Shown in pieces: positions 35,189-44,290 of a stretch of 64,000 nt of DNA. The stretch is from an uncultured Clostridia bacterium (GTDB lineage Bacteria > Bacillota > Clostridia > Peptostreptococcales > Anaerovoracaceae): positions 124,001-188,000 of the forward strand of contig CAKQGQ010000002.1 of the NCBI GenBank assembly GCA_934233735.1, written 5' to 3'. The notes beneath the pieces were generated by a model. It did no database searches. It saw only the letters and a program-made list of their open reading frames with translations, and was not told the origin of the DNA. The translations under genes and the position numbers were made by a program. The first letter of the stretch is position 1. The number at the start of each line of letters is the position of its first letter.

Positions 35189-35968
35189 ATGAATATGCAA
35201 AATTTAAATAGTACAAAAGGGAAGGCCATCTTACGTTTTGTATTATGTGTGCTTCCGATTGCGATTATCGGCGGCTATTTTACCGGAATTTACATCTTGG
35301 AGCATTCGACGAGCGAGGTAACGGCACAAATTTTGGCTCAAATAAAAAGCCCGACAGCACTTTATATGCTGACCACGCTTCAAAGCATGATTTATGCAAT
35401 AATTGCGTCTGTGGCGGGATATTTTCTTGCAGACAGGATAGGGCTTTTGAAGCCGTTTGCTTTCAAAAAAGACATCTTGAAAAAGACGGTTCCGGTAATT
35501 ATTCTGTTTGGAATACTGTTTACTGCGGACTATTTTGTGATAGGACCTTTTATCCCGGAAGTTGCAGCAGATTATGAGAGGGGAATCAGTGCGGCATATT
35601 TCATTGCTTCCCTGACTTACGGCGGGGTTGTTGAAGAAATCCTAATGCGGTGGTTTTTCATGTCGCTGATTGCATGGATTTTGGTTCTGATTTTTGCAAG
35701 AAAAACCGAGAAAACGGAGCTTCCGGATTGGATTTTCATTGCTGCGAATATCACCGCGGCGCTCCTGTTTGCGGCAGGGCATCTTCCTGCGACCATGGCA
35801 TTTTTCGGACGCATTACACCGCTGATTCTGGCGAGATGTTTCGTATTAAATGGTGGATTTGCGCTTTTATTCGGTAGATTTTACAGGAAATACGGCATTC
35901 AGTATGCGATGCTTGCTCATTTTGGGCTGCATCTTATAAGCAAACTTATTTTACTTGCGGTTATCTAA
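35189..35968 (+). CDS. CPBP family intramembrane protease
   Basis: A 259-residue polytopic protein with the CPBP (Rce1-like) motifs EEILMR, FAAGHLPAT and LAHFGLHL, which supply the glutamates and histidines of the active site. Bacterial members serve in bacteriocin immunity or membrane proteolysis; the target here is unknown. ATG 35189 behind GCGAGGTAATTTA. Next gene 10 bp downstream is its probable repressor. Confidence 0.87.
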   Translation: MNMQNLNSTKGKAILRFVLCVLPIAIIGGYFTGIYILEHSTSEVTAQILAQIKSPTALYMLTTLQSMIYAIIASVAGYFLADRIGLLKPFAFKKDILKKTVPVIILFGILFTADYFVIGPFIPEVAADYERGISAAYFIASLTYGGVVEEILMRWFFMSLIAWILVLIFARKTEKTELPDWIFIAANITAALLFAAGHLPATMAFFGRITPLILARCFVLNGGFALLFGRFYRKYGIQYAMLAHFGLHLISKLILLAVI

Positions 35969-35978
35969 GGAGATTAAG

Positions 35979-36509
35979 ATGAAAGATATTTATATCGACG
36001 CTTGTCTGAACCCGGTTCGGCAGCGGATTTTGCAGGTCTTGATTGAAAAGAAAGAATCTTCTGCGGCACAGATTCTGGAAGTCTTAACGGACATTCCGAG
36101 AGCAAGCCTGTATCGGCACATCAAGATTTTGGCGGATGCAGGGGTTATTGAAGCAGTAAGGGAAGTTCCGAAACGGGGCTCGGTTGAGAAATTTTATGCC
36201 CTTGCTGCGCCTCCTGCAGAAACAAAATCAAATGAGGGCATGAATCAAATGATACAGTCGGCGCTGATTGCCATAGCAAATGATTTTTCCTGTTACTTTT
36301 CGGAAGGCGAAAAAGATCCGCAAAAAGACATGCTGACGGTGGGGCAGGCGACGCTGATGCTCTCTGACGAAGAGTTTGTAGCTTTCTTGACAGAGTATTC
36401 GAATCTGCTTGCAAAATTCCTTCACCACAAACCATCGGAGGAGCGTAAAACGCGTAAAATTACCTTTATTTCTTCGCCCGCAGATGATATACTGTTCTTA
36501 TCGAAATAA
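35979..36509 (+). CDS. ArsR-type winged helix transcriptional regulator
   Basis: A 176-residue regulator with an N-terminal winged helix (NPVRQRILQVLIEKKESSAA, then RASLYRHIKILADAGVI) and a C-terminal helical region of about 100 residues. ATG 35979 follows AAGGAGATTAAG. It probably binds the palindrome at 35139-35158 and controls this operon; no metal-binding cysteine cluster is visible. Confidence 0.85.
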   Translation: MKDIYIDACLNPVRQRILQVLIEKKESSAAQILEVLTDIPRASLYRHIKILADAGVIEAVREVPKRGSVEKFYALAAPPAETKSNEGMNQMIQSALIAIANDFSCYFSEGEKDPQKDMLTVGQATLMLSDEEFVAFLTEYSNLLAKFLHHKPSEERKTRKITFISSPADDILFLSK

Positions 36510-36531
36510 AACCTTATAGGAGGATACATCT

Positions 36532-37008
36532 ATGTTCAGAAAAATGCGTCGTGCAGAGAAAAAAGCAATTTCAAACGAAGATACAATCAAATTATTGAAC
36601 GAAGGAAGAAGAGGTGTTCTTGCCGTAGCAGGCGATGATGATTATCCTTATGCATTTCCTATCAATTACTATTATGATGAAAAAGAGGGTAAAATTTATT
36701 TTCATTCGGCACTTGCCGGTCACAAGGTTGACGCTATGAAACGCAATCCTAAGGTTTGCTTCACTATTTTCGGTGAACCCGAAATCAGAGACCTCGACTG
36801 GGCTCCTTATGTAAGAAGTGCAGTCTGCTTCGGCAAGGCTCAGCCGGTTGGCAAGGATGAATTGCCTGCAAAACTTAAAACATTTGCGATGAAATATTAT
36901 CCTTCCGAAGCAGAAGCGGATAAGGAAATCGAAGCCGATTTAAAAGCCGTACAGCTTATTGAAATCACAATCGAGCACATGACAGGCAAAGAAATTCAGG
37001 AAAAATAA
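36532..37008 (+). CDS. Pyridoxamine 5'-phosphate oxidase-like flavin protein (second copy)
   Basis: A 158-residue NimA-like FMN split-barrel protein (FRKMRRAEKKAISNEDTIKL; DDDYPYAFPINYYYDEKEGK; YFHSALAGHKVDAMKRNPK). Paralogous to the product of 33997-34479. Cotranscribed with ArsR upstream (22 bp) and MATE downstream (3 bp). Codons are more biased than those of its neighbours. Confidence 0.88.
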   Translation: MFRKMRRAEKKAISNEDTIKLLNEGRRGVLAVAGDDDYPYAFPINYYYDEKEGKIYFHSALAGHKVDAMKRNPKVCFTIFGEPEIRDLDWAPYVRSAVCFGKAQPVGKDELPAKLKTFAMKYYPSEAEADKEIEADLKAVQLIEITIEHMTGKEIQEK

Positions 37009-37011
37009 TGA

Positions 37012-38346
37012 ATGAGCGATAAGAAAACATTTTACAAATTCGTAATCCCGTCGATGATTGCTTTCGCGCTATCGGGCGTATATGCGATTGTTGACGGGTA
37101 TTTTGTGGGTAATGCAATCGGAGACGCCGGGCTTTCGGCGATTAACATTGCTTATCCTATCGTTGCGCTTCAGCAGGCAATCGGGACTGGCATCGGAATG
37201 GGCGGTGCAGTTTACTACTCGATATATAAAGCGGAAGGAAGACTGAAAAAAGCCGAATCCTTTATTGCAGTCGGTTGGTGGCTGCTTGTGGCGGCAAGTT
37301 TCATTTTAACTATTGCGATATTTTTTTCGGCGCGCAGACTTCTGGTCCTTCTCGGCGCAGAAAGCATGATTCTGAGCTATGCAGAAGAATATATTAAGGT
37401 CATTGCTTTGGGCACTCTGCTTCAGATTCTGGGAACAGGCCTTGTTCCGTTTATGCGTAATTACGGCGGAGCATTTTGGGCAATGACAGCCATGGCAAGC
37501 GGTTTCATCACCAACATTATTTTAGATTATCTTTTTGTGTGGGTTTTTGAATGGGGAACCGAAGGCGCTGCCGGAGCAACGATTATCGGGCAGGGCATCA
37601 CCATGACGATTGCAATTATATATGCTTTGCTTAAAAAAAGTTTTTTCCTCAGAACAAACCCAAAAGAGGTTGGCGAAGTGTGCCGCTCCGTGTGTCGTAT
37701 AGGGCTTGCACCGTTTGCGCTTACTCTGACTCCAAACATATCCTTAATGCTTATCAATCGCTTTTCAGCTTCGTATGGAGGAGAGAAGGCGATTGCGACC
37801 TATGCGTGCATATCCTATATCATTTGTATTATCTATCTGATTTTGCAGGGAGTTGGAGATGGAAGCCAGCCTTTGATGAGCCGCTGTTATGGGGAAAAGG
37901 ATACAATGAAACTGAAGTATTTTCGCAAGAAAGCCTACTTCCTTGCCATTTTTCTTGCGACAGCCGGCGGAATTCTCATGTTTGCTTTTCGGGCAGAAGT
38001 GGGCGTTTTGTTCGGAACTTCGGATGAGGTTAATGCAGAAGTTGCTGCTGTCATTCCGATTTTCTTAATTGCTCTGCCTTTCGTGGCAGTCAATCGAATT
38101 ACGGCAGCCGGCTTTTATGCAACGGAAAAAAGTGTGCTCTCTTACGCAACAGCAATGGCTGAACCTTGTTTTATGCTTGTATTTATGCTGATTTTACCGA
38201 GATTTTTCGGCGGTCAGATTATGGTATGGTGGAGTACAGTGCTTTCACAAATCAGCGCGGCAGCACTCGCTGTGATTTTTGCACTAAAGACACATCGGGA
38301 GGAGAATGTGTCCGGGGACAGCAGAAGCCTGTCAATGTTTCTTTAA
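37012..38346 (+). CDS. MATE family efflux transporter
   Basis: A 444-residue, twelve-helix multidrug/toxin exporter (FYKFVIPSMIAFALSGVYAI; VDGYFVGNAIGDAGLSAINI at the N terminus). Na+ or H+ coupled. It starts 3 bp after the flavin protein gene, giving an operon of protease, regulator, flavoreductase and exporter that looks like a response to a toxic small molecule. Confidence 0.9.
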   Translation: MSDKKTFYKFVIPSMIAFALSGVYAIVDGYFVGNAIGDAGLSAINIAYPIVALQQAIGTGIGMGGAVYYSIYKAEGRLKKAESFIAVGWWLLVAASFILTIAIFFSARRLLVLLGAESMILSYAEEYIKVIALGTLLQILGTGLVPFMRNYGGAFWAMTAMASGFITNIILDYLFVWVFEWGTEGAAGATIIGQGITMTIAIIYALLKKSFFLRTNPKEVGEVCRSVCRIGLAPFALTLTPNISLMLINRFSASYGGEKAIATYACISYIICIIYLILQGVGDGSQPLMSRCYGEKDTMKLKYFRKKAYFLAIFLATAGGILMFAFRAEVGVLFGTSDEVNAEVAAVIPIFLIALPFVAVNRITAAGFYATEKSVLSYATAMAEPCFMLVFMLILPRFFGGQIMVWWSTVLSQISAAALAVIFALKTHREENVSGDSRSLSMFL

Positions 38347-38397
38347 TAAAAAGAAGTGTCAAGCGAATTTGAAAATGTCCCAAATTTTTTGAATAGA

Positions 38398-38475
38398 AAT
38401 CAAGAACAATTGTTCTTGATTCTGTAGTCCGATTTTCGGGCTACAATGCCAAGAGGCAAGTGAAAGCGGTTAACC
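38398..38475 (+). promoter_or_regulatory. Cluster of palindromes upstream of the GyrI-like gene
   Basis: A perfect 24-bp palindrome at 38398-38421 (half-site AATCAAGAACAA); a hairpin TGTAGTCCGA/TCGGGCTACA with 3-base loop at 38423-38445; and a 19-bp element at 38457-38475 that recurs before the nitroreductase gene. The first could also act as a terminator for the MATE gene, but it lacks a T-run. Confidence 0.55.
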
Positions 38476-38535
38476 ACCTCGATGTTCATATCACAAACGG
38501 ACTAACGATGTCAAGATTTTGAAAGGATCATACAA

Positions 38536-39165
38536 ATGGCTTTTGATTACAAAAAAGAATATAAAGAATTTTATATGCCTAAAAAGAAACCGGAGCTTGT
38601 AACGGTTCCGGTCATGAACTATATCGCAGTCAGAGGGCAGGGAGACCCCAATGTCGAAGATGGGGAATACAAGCAGGCCATCGGTCTTTTATATGCCATT
38701 GCCTTTACGATCAAGATGAGCAAAAAAGGAGACCACCAGATCGAGGGCTATTTCGACTATGTAGTGCCGCCGCTGGAGGGCTTCTGGTGGCAGGACGGTG
38801 TCAGCGGCATTGACTACGCGCATAAAGAGAATTTTCAGTGGATCTCGGTCATTCGCCTGCCGGACTTTGTGACAGAAAAAGATTTTGCGTGGGCAATCGA
38901 AGAAGCGACCGCAAAGAAAAAAACGGACTTTTCAAAAGTTGAATTTTTGACATATGACGAGGGGTTTTGCGTGCAGTGCATGCATGTCGGTCCTTATGAT
39001 GATGAACCTGCTACCGTTGCGCAAATGCATGCATTTATGGAATCCCAAGGCTATGCTTTGGATATTACCCCGCAGCGCATGCACCATGAAATCTATCTGA
39101 GTGATGCCAGACGCACCGCCCCGGAGAAACTGAAAACGGTCATCCGGCATCCGATTAAAAAATAG
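38536..39165 (+). CDS. GyrI-like small-molecule-binding domain protein
   Basis: A 209-residue stand-alone GyrI/AraC-effector-binding-like protein (KKPELVTVPVMNYIAVRGQG; CMHVGPYDDEPATV; HHEIYLSDARRTAPEKL). These domains bind hydrophobic compounds and act as sensors, sequestering factors or hydrolases. No DNA-binding domain. The upstream region is full of palindromes. Confidence 0.87.
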   Translation: MAFDYKKEYKEFYMPKKKPELVTVPVMNYIAVRGQGDPNVEDGEYKQAIGLLYAIAFTIKMSKKGDHQIEGYFDYVVPPLEGFWWQDGVSGIDYAHKENFQWISVIRLPDFVTEKDFAWAIEEATAKKKTDFSKVEFLTYDEGFCVQCMHVGPYDDEPATVAQMHAFMESQGYALDITPQRMHHEIYLSDARRTAPEKLKTVIRHPIKK

Positions 39166-39204
39166 AGATTTGTTACTGATGTAAGCCAATATGAAGTATG
39201 AAAG

Positions 39205-39870
39205 TTAAAAGATCTTTTTCCCGCTGCCGAGCTCAAAATGGTACTTGACAATACCAAGGTCCATTTTAGAGTAAAATCCAAGGCCGCGGGATATTTTTAA
39301 GCTGCCGTCCTCCAGCAGTTCAAATCGGAATTTTTGCTGATTGGTCGCAGTCGGTGCCAGCATGGCCGCCCGCATGCCCTGCAGAAACCAATCCGGCAGA
39401 TTTTCGCTGTAATTACAAAGCTTTTCGATCGGCTTGTCCTTATGCGGTACACCTTGGGTCTTGCCATAGCCGAGGGAAATCACACAAATCTCTTTCTCGC
39501 CGTCCAAAACAGACGCAGCGCTTTTGCCGTAGGTCAATGCCACCCAGCAGGTATTCAGACCCAGTTCCTGCGCTTTGAGCACTAACTGCTGCCCGCAGTA
39601 TCCGAGTGTTTCCTCCAGGGAAGGGGATTTCGGTCCGACCAGAGCAATATAATTCTTGACGCCCTCAAACTTGCCGTAATGCGCCATGATGGATTTGAAA
39701 CAAGCAGGATCATCATAGATGATCTGCATATGCAGTCCGTATTGCCGGTTGAGTGACTCCATCAAGCGTTCCAGTTCCGCACGCTTTTCCGGTTCGATGG
39801 CTTGATTTTTATACTGGCGCACACTGTGGCGCGCCTCCATGATTTCAAATGGTTGGATTGGTTTATACAT
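39205..39870 (-). CDS. Nitroreductase family flavoprotein
   Basis: A 221-residue nitroreductase (N-terminal ARHSVRQYKNQAIEPEK; central ETLGYCGQQLVLKAQELGLN; AMLAPTATNQQKFRFE), of the single-chain type resembling two shortened halves. FMN-dependent reduction of nitro compounds or quinones with NAD(P)H. It is convergent with the GyrI-like gene and divergent from the MFS gene. Confidence 0.9.
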   Translation of the reverse strand: MYKPIQPFEIMEARHSVRQYKNQAIEPEKRAELERLMESLNRQYGLHMQIIYDDPACFKSIMAHYGKFEGVKNYIALVGPKSPSLEETLGYCGQQLVLKAQELGLNTCWVALTYGKSAASVLDGEKEICVISLGYGKTQGVPHKDKPIEKLCNYSENLPDWFLQGMRAAMLAPTATNQQKFRFELLEDGSLKISRGLGFYSKMDLGIVKYHFELGSGKKIF

Positions 39871-39896
39871 AATGGATACCTCTTGTGATTTGGGAA

Positions 39897-39915
39897 GGCT
39901 AACCGCTTTCGCTTG
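39897..39915 (-). promoter_or_regulatory. 19-bp element shared with the GyrI-like gene upstream region
   Basis: On the minus strand it reads CAAGCGAAAGCGGTTAGCC; the copy at 38457-38475 reads CAAGTGAAAGCGGTTAACC (17 of 19 identical). Each lies upstream of a gene and in the same orientation to it. Confidence 0.5.
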
Positions 39916-40108
39916 TCCTTGTGATGCATATATTCTATCATATATGGAATATAATTAAAATATCGAATTTGTTTTATCATTTGAATGAAGTCACTGCCGC
40001 AAGATATTAACAATTTATAAACTATGACATTTCTAGAATACATTCCGCAAAATTTATGGTAAAATATCTTCAGTAACATTATTTTATCCAAAAGGACTTC
40101 ATATACGC

Positions 40109-41329
40109 ATGAACAACACAAAAAAAGATAAAATGGTTTCCGGCGCGCTGGCGTTTATCACACTGATGGGGATTGTCAGCCTGTTTTCTGATATGACGCA
40201 TGAGGGCGCACGCAGCATTCTGGGGGAATATTTGAACCTAACCGGAGCATCGGCGGCAACCATCGGCTTCGTATCCGGCATCGGCGAGCTTTGCGGCTAT
40301 TCGCTCAGACTGCTGTCCGGATTCATTGCTGATAAAACAAAAAAATATTGGACCTTGGTTATCGTCGGATATACGATGCAGGTGCTGGCGATCCCGGCAC
40401 TGGCGCTGATACCGCAAAACGGCTGGATTCTTGCCTGCGGTCTGGTCATCATGGAGCGCATCGGTAAGGCAGTCAAGAAACCGGCCAAAAACACACTGGT
40501 CAGCTTCGCGGCCAGTGAAATCGGAACAGGCAAGGGCTTTGCCTATCAGGAATTCTTGGACCAGCTGGGCGCTTTTTTAGGGCCGGTCATGCTGTTCGTC
40601 ATCAGTCTGGTGAAGGGAACAGAGAACCTGTTCTCGACTTACCGTATCTGTTTCGCGGTGCTGGGGATTCCGGCGCTGATAACCATCGCGCTGGTGGTGT
40701 TGTCAAAGATCAGATATCCGCATCCGGAGATGTTTGAAAAAGCGGAGACCGAGCCGAATACAGAATTTGAATTTCGGACATCGTTTGTGCTTTATATGAT
40801 TGCCATCAGTCTGTTCGCCTTTGGCTTCGCGGATTTCACCTTGATTACGCTGCACGCGGCAAAGACGCATCTGTTCCCGGAGGCCTCGTTGAGCTTGTTA
40901 TACGCGGCGGCGATGGCAGTAGATGCGTTCGCGGCGCTGTTCTTTGGCTGGCTCTTCGATAAAGTCGGACTAAAGGCGCTGATTTACTCGACGCTGTGCA
41001 GCGCCGGTTTTGCCTTTTTTGTTTTCCTCGGAAACGCGCAATGGATGATCGGACTCGGCATTGTGCTCTGGGGCATCGGCATGGGCGCGCAGGAAAGCAT
41101 TATGAAAGCGGCAACCAGTCAGATCATTCCAAAGCACATGAGAAGCACCGGCTTCGGTATCTTTGAGACCGGCTTCGGCATCGCGTGGTTCCTCGGCAGT
41201 TGGGTTTTAGGCATCCTGTATGACATCAGCCCGCGGTATCTCGTCATCGTATCCGCAGCCGCGCAGTTTTTGGCGATCGTATTTTACTTGCTGTACATCC
41301 GGCAAAATAAAAAAGAGGAGGCTGTTTAA
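40109..41329 (+). CDS. MFS transporter
   Basis: A 406-residue, twelve-helix major facilitator (FSDMTHEGARSILGEYL near the N terminus; GRGWxxxKPAKNTLVS-like loop seen as GKAVKKPAKNTLVSF). Probable exporter; substrate unknown. Starts 239 bp from the divergent nitroreductase gene; the next gene begins 1 bp after its stop. This stretch looks richer in GC than the helicase and Fic region. Confidence 0.88.
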   Translation: MNNTKKDKMVSGALAFITLMGIVSLFSDMTHEGARSILGEYLNLTGASAATIGFVSGIGELCGYSLRLLSGFIADKTKKYWTLVIVGYTMQVLAIPALALIPQNGWILACGLVIMERIGKAVKKPAKNTLVSFAASEIGTGKGFAYQEFLDQLGAFLGPVMLFVISLVKGTENLFSTYRICFAVLGIPALITIALVVLSKIRYPHPEMFEKAETEPNTEFEFRTSFVLYMIAISLFAFGFADFTLITLHAAKTHLFPEASLSLLYAAAMAVDAFAALFFGWLFDKVGLKALIYSTLCSAGFAFFVFLGNAQWMIGLGIVLWGIGMGAQESIMKAATSQIIPKHMRSTGFGIFETGFGIAWFLGSWVLGILYDISPRYLVIVSAAAQFLAIVFYLLYIRQNKKEEAV

Positions 41330-41330
41330 T

Positions 41331-42176
41331 ATGACAGATCAGATTATTATCAACAACGCACAAAGAGAAAAAGCAAAGTTCTTCCTTCGTATGCATCAGA
41401 CTGAGGGCATGTTCGTAATCCCGAACGCATGGGATGCAGCAAGTGCTTATATCTACGAAAAGGCCGGCTTTGCGGCAGTCGCAACGACCAGCGCGGGAAT
41501 TGCTTACGCACTCGGTTATCCGGACGGCGAACAAGTATCCATGGAAGATTTACTGTTCGTAGTCAAAAAGATCACCGGACGCGTACAAGTCCCGGTTTCG
41601 GTCGATTTTGAACGCGGCTACGCGGAAGAACCGGCACAGGTCAAGGAAAACGCGCGCAGACTGCTTGCCGCCGGTGCGGTGGGTTTCAATCTGGAGGATG
41701 GACAGGCAGACGGGAGGCTCAGCCCCTTGGAACTGCAGATCCAAAAGATTCAGGCGCTTTGCGAACTCAAAAAAGAACTGGATCTACCTTTTGTGATCAA
41801 TGCCAGAACCTGTGCCTACTGGCTGAATATCGGCAGTGAGGAAGAAAAGCTTGCAGAAGCGGTACGCCGCGGCAACGCCTTTGCAGAAGCGGGTGCAGAC
41901 TGCGTGTTCGTACCGGGAGCGATGAATCAAGAAACCGCAAAAGCCTTGGTCTCAGGTATCCATGCGCCGCTCAATCTGATCCTGAACGGTGTGTATCATG
42001 ATTTTGTGGGACTTGCGAAGCTCGGAGTCCGCAGACTCAGTACCGGTTCCGGTCCGGTCAGATATCTCTGTGAAGAAACGATCAAAATGGCAGAAAACAT
42101 TAAGAACGGCAATGCAGACGCTGTGCTACAGAGCACCTTTTCTTATGCGAAAGCAAATGCTTTTTTCCAAAAATGA
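41331..42176 (+). CDS. Isocitrate lyase/PEP mutase superfamily protein
   Basis: A 281-residue PEP mutase/isocitrate lyase-type barrel: FVIPNAWDAASAYIYEKAGF, TTSAGIAYALGYPDG, SVDFERGYAE, GFNLEDG, INARTCAYW. Likely lyase of 2-methylisocitrate- or oxaloacetate-like substrates, or a phosphonate-type enzyme; the exact reaction cannot be read. Start 41331 (AGAGGAGGCTGTTTAAT upstream). A longer in-frame read from 41220 lies within the MFS gene and is rejected. Confidence 0.87.
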   Translation: MTDQIIINNAQREKAKFFLRMHQTEGMFVIPNAWDAASAYIYEKAGFAAVATTSAGIAYALGYPDGEQVSMEDLLFVVKKITGRVQVPVSVDFERGYAEEPAQVKENARRLLAAGAVGFNLEDGQADGRLSPLELQIQKIQALCELKKELDLPFVINARTCAYWLNIGSEEEKLAEAVRRGNAFAEAGADCVFVPGAMNQETAKALVSGIHAPLNLILNGVYHDFVGLAKLGVRRLSTGSGPVRYLCEETIKMAENIKNGNADAVLQSTFSYAKANAFFQK

Positions 42177-42301
42177 TGCTTTGAATTACACAAATCTGAC
42201 AAACAAAGAGACGCAAGCAGATGAAAGACTTAAAAGACACTTGTAAACTGGCAGTGGTGCATGTGCGCAAGCTACAGGTGGAGGACAAATAGGAAGGAAC
42301 C

Positions 42302-43180
42302 ATGGAAATCCGTATTCTCAAGTATTTTTTAACCGTAGCCAGAGAGCAGAACGTTACCAGAGCGGCCGAGGCACTGCATATCACGCAGCCGACACTTTCC
42401 AGACAGATCGCAGCACTAGAGGAAGAACTTGGCACACCACTTTTTGAGCGAAACAATAAAAAAATTACGTTAACCAAGGAAGGCATCCTGCTGAAACGTC
42501 GTGCTTTGGAAATTTTAGAACTGGAAGAAAAGACTGTAGAAGAAATTCAGAGCTGTCGCGAGTTAGTGGAGGGGAGTGTTACCATCGGCTGCGGAGAATA
42601 TGAAGCGATTGAAACGCTGGCAGAAATCTGTGCCTCTTTTCGCAGCAAATATCCGAAAGTACAGCTGCACCTGCATACTGCCACCGCTGATGTGGTTCGC
42701 AACCGGATGACGCAGGGACTTGTGGATATCGGTCTGTTTATGGAGCCGATCAGCACAGAAGGCCTTGATTATGTGCGTCTGCCGGGGCAGGAAACCTGGG
42801 TTGTCAGCATGCGGCCGGACGATCTGCTTGCGCAAAAAACACAGATCACCAAAGAAGATCTTCTGGACAAGCCGCTGATCCTGCCGGAGCGGACCAATAT
42901 CCAGAGCGAACTGGCCAACTGGTTCGGTAAGGACTATGAACATCTGAACGTCGCCTTTGTCAGCAATCTGCATACCAATGCAGCGATCATGGCCAAGCAC
43001 GGTCTGGGCTATCCGATTACCGTGAAGGGAGTCATGCATTTTTGGAAAGAAGATGTGCTGGTGCATCGCGAGCTTGTTCCTCCGCTGAATATGCCGACTG
43101 TCATCGCATGGCGCAGAAATATTCCGTATTCGCAGGCAGTCATGAAATTCATCGAAGAAATCAATGCCTTTCAGGCATGA
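42302..43180 (+). CDS. LysR family transcriptional regulator
   Basis: A 292-residue LysR regulator: N-terminal winged helix (YFLTVAREQNVTRAAEALH, TQPTLSRQIAALEEELG) and a periplasmic-binding-like effector domain. It may control the flavodoxin-cupin-DUF362 genes just downstream or the MFS genes upstream, all on the same strand. Confidence 0.92.
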   Translation: MEIRILKYFLTVAREQNVTRAAEALHITQPTLSRQIAALEEELGTPLFERNNKKITLTKEGILLKRRALEILELEEKTVEEIQSCRELVEGSVTIGCGEYEAIETLAEICASFRSKYPKVQLHLHTATADVVRNRMTQGLVDIGLFMEPISTEGLDYVRLPGQETWVVSMRPDDLLAQKTQITKEDLLDKPLILPERTNIQSELANWFGKDYEHLNVAFVSNLHTNAAIMAKHGLGYPITVKGVMHFWKEDVLVHRELVPPLNMPTVIAWRRNIPYSQAVMKFIEEINAFQA

Positions 43181-43231
43181 TGTTCGATATAAAATAAGTA
43201 TTAGACACAAAAAGGCATAGTGAGTTATAAT

Positions 43232-43279
43232 AAGTGTGCAAAAAGCAAGAGAGAAAATTGCGATTCGCACACTTTTATT
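43232..43279 (+). promoter_or_regulatory. Leader hairpin before the flavodoxin gene
   Basis: AAGTGTGC (43232-43239) pairs with GCACACTT (43267-43274), followed by TTATTTTG. A TATAAT lies at 43226. It could terminate read-through from lysR or act in the flavodoxin leader. Confidence 0.5.
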
Positions 43280-43297
43280 TTGTAAGGAGGACTGACT

Positions 43298-43768
43298 ATG
43301 GGCAAGAAATTAGTGGCATATTTCAGTGCCGAAGGAACAACGAAAAAAGTTGCAGCGCAGCTTGCAGAAGCTGCAGGAGCGGATTTATATGAAATTAAGC
43401 CGGAAGTCGCTTACACGAAAGCGGATTTGAACTGGATGGATAAAAACGCAAGAAGCACCGTAGAAATGAACGATAAAGCATTTCGCCCGGCACTGGCTGA
43501 CAAGGATGCACAGGTCGAGAATTACGATGAGATCCTGATCGGCTTCCCGATCTGGTGGTATGTCGCACCGACGATTATCAACACTTTCCTGGAAAGCTAT
43601 GATTTCAGCGGCAAGAAGGTAATCTTATTTGCAACATCCGGCGGCAGTGGCTTCGGCAATACCGTTAAGGAACTCAAACCATCCGCACCGGGTGCTGACA
43701 TCATCGAAGGAAAACTCTTGAACGGTGCATCCAAGGCTAGTATCGAACAATGGGTAAAATCCCTCTAA
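43298..43768 (+). CDS. Flavodoxin
   Basis: A 156-residue flavodoxin (KKLVAYFSAEGTTKKVAAQL, the FMN phosphate loop; IGFPIWWYVAPTIINTFLE; ATSGGSGFGNTVKEL). Small FMN electron carrier or reductase. Followed 20 bp later by the cupin gene. Confidence 0.93.
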   Translation: MGKKLVAYFSAEGTTKKVAAQLAEAAGADLYEIKPEVAYTKADLNWMDKNARSTVEMNDKAFRPALADKDAQVENYDEILIGFPIWWYVAPTIINTFLESYDFSGKKVILFATSGGSGFGNTVKELKPSAPGADIIEGKLLNGASKASIEQWVKSL

Positions 43769-43788
43769 ATAGCAAGGAGGCAATAACG

Positions 43789-44247
43789 ATGGAAAAGATT
43801 ACACAGACAGCAGGAAGAAATGCGGACGAAGCAATGAGCGCCCACGCAAAATCCATGGTATTCCCGATTGGACAGCCGAACGATGCCTTTGCGAAATATT
43901 TTATCGGGCAGAGCTATCTGGCTCCGGTTTCCACTGAGCAGGTCGGTATTTTCAATGTAACCTTTGAGCCGGGCTGCCGCAATAACTGGCATGTGCATCA
44001 CGCATCCGAAGGCGGCGGACAGATTCTTGTCTGCGTAGCAGGCCGTGGGTACTACCAGGAATGGGGCAAGGAAGCCGTCGAAATGAAGCCTGGCGACTGC
44101 ATCAATATTCCGCCGGAAGTAAAGCATTGGCACGGTGCAGCACCAGACGAATGGTTCTCCCACCTTGCAATTGAAGTTCCGGGCAAAGACGGCTCGAACG
44201 AATGGCGGGAAGCCGTAACGGACGAACAGTATAATAAACTGAAATAG
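43789..44247 (+). CDS. Cupin domain protein
   Basis: A 152-residue single-domain cupin: first metal motif NNWHVHHASEGGGQILVCVAG and second PGDCINIPPEVKHWHGAAP. Of the group often annotated as carboxymuconolactone-associated cupins beside flavodoxin-like reductases. ATG 43789 follows AGCAAGGAGGCAATAACG; an in-frame ATG at 43750 lies inside the flavodoxin gene. Confidence 0.9.
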   Translation: MEKITQTAGRNADEAMSAHAKSMVFPIGQPNDAFAKYFIGQSYLAPVSTEQVGIFNVTFEPGCRNNWHVHHASEGGGQILVCVAGRGYYQEWGKEAVEMKPGDCINIPPEVKHWHGAAPDEWFSHLAIEVPGKDGSNEWREAVTDEQYNKLK

Positions 44248-44290
44248 ATAGAAATTTCAACTGACCGTAAAAGGAAGGAGTTTATCAAAA

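Noticed and set aside
41220..41330. N-terminal extension of the PEP mutase-like protein
   Set aside because: It overlaps the MFS gene, and a strong ribosome site stands just before ATG 41331.
42220..42291. 23-residue frame starting MKDLKDTCKL before lysR
   Set aside because: No clear ribosome site or recognisable product; too short to support.
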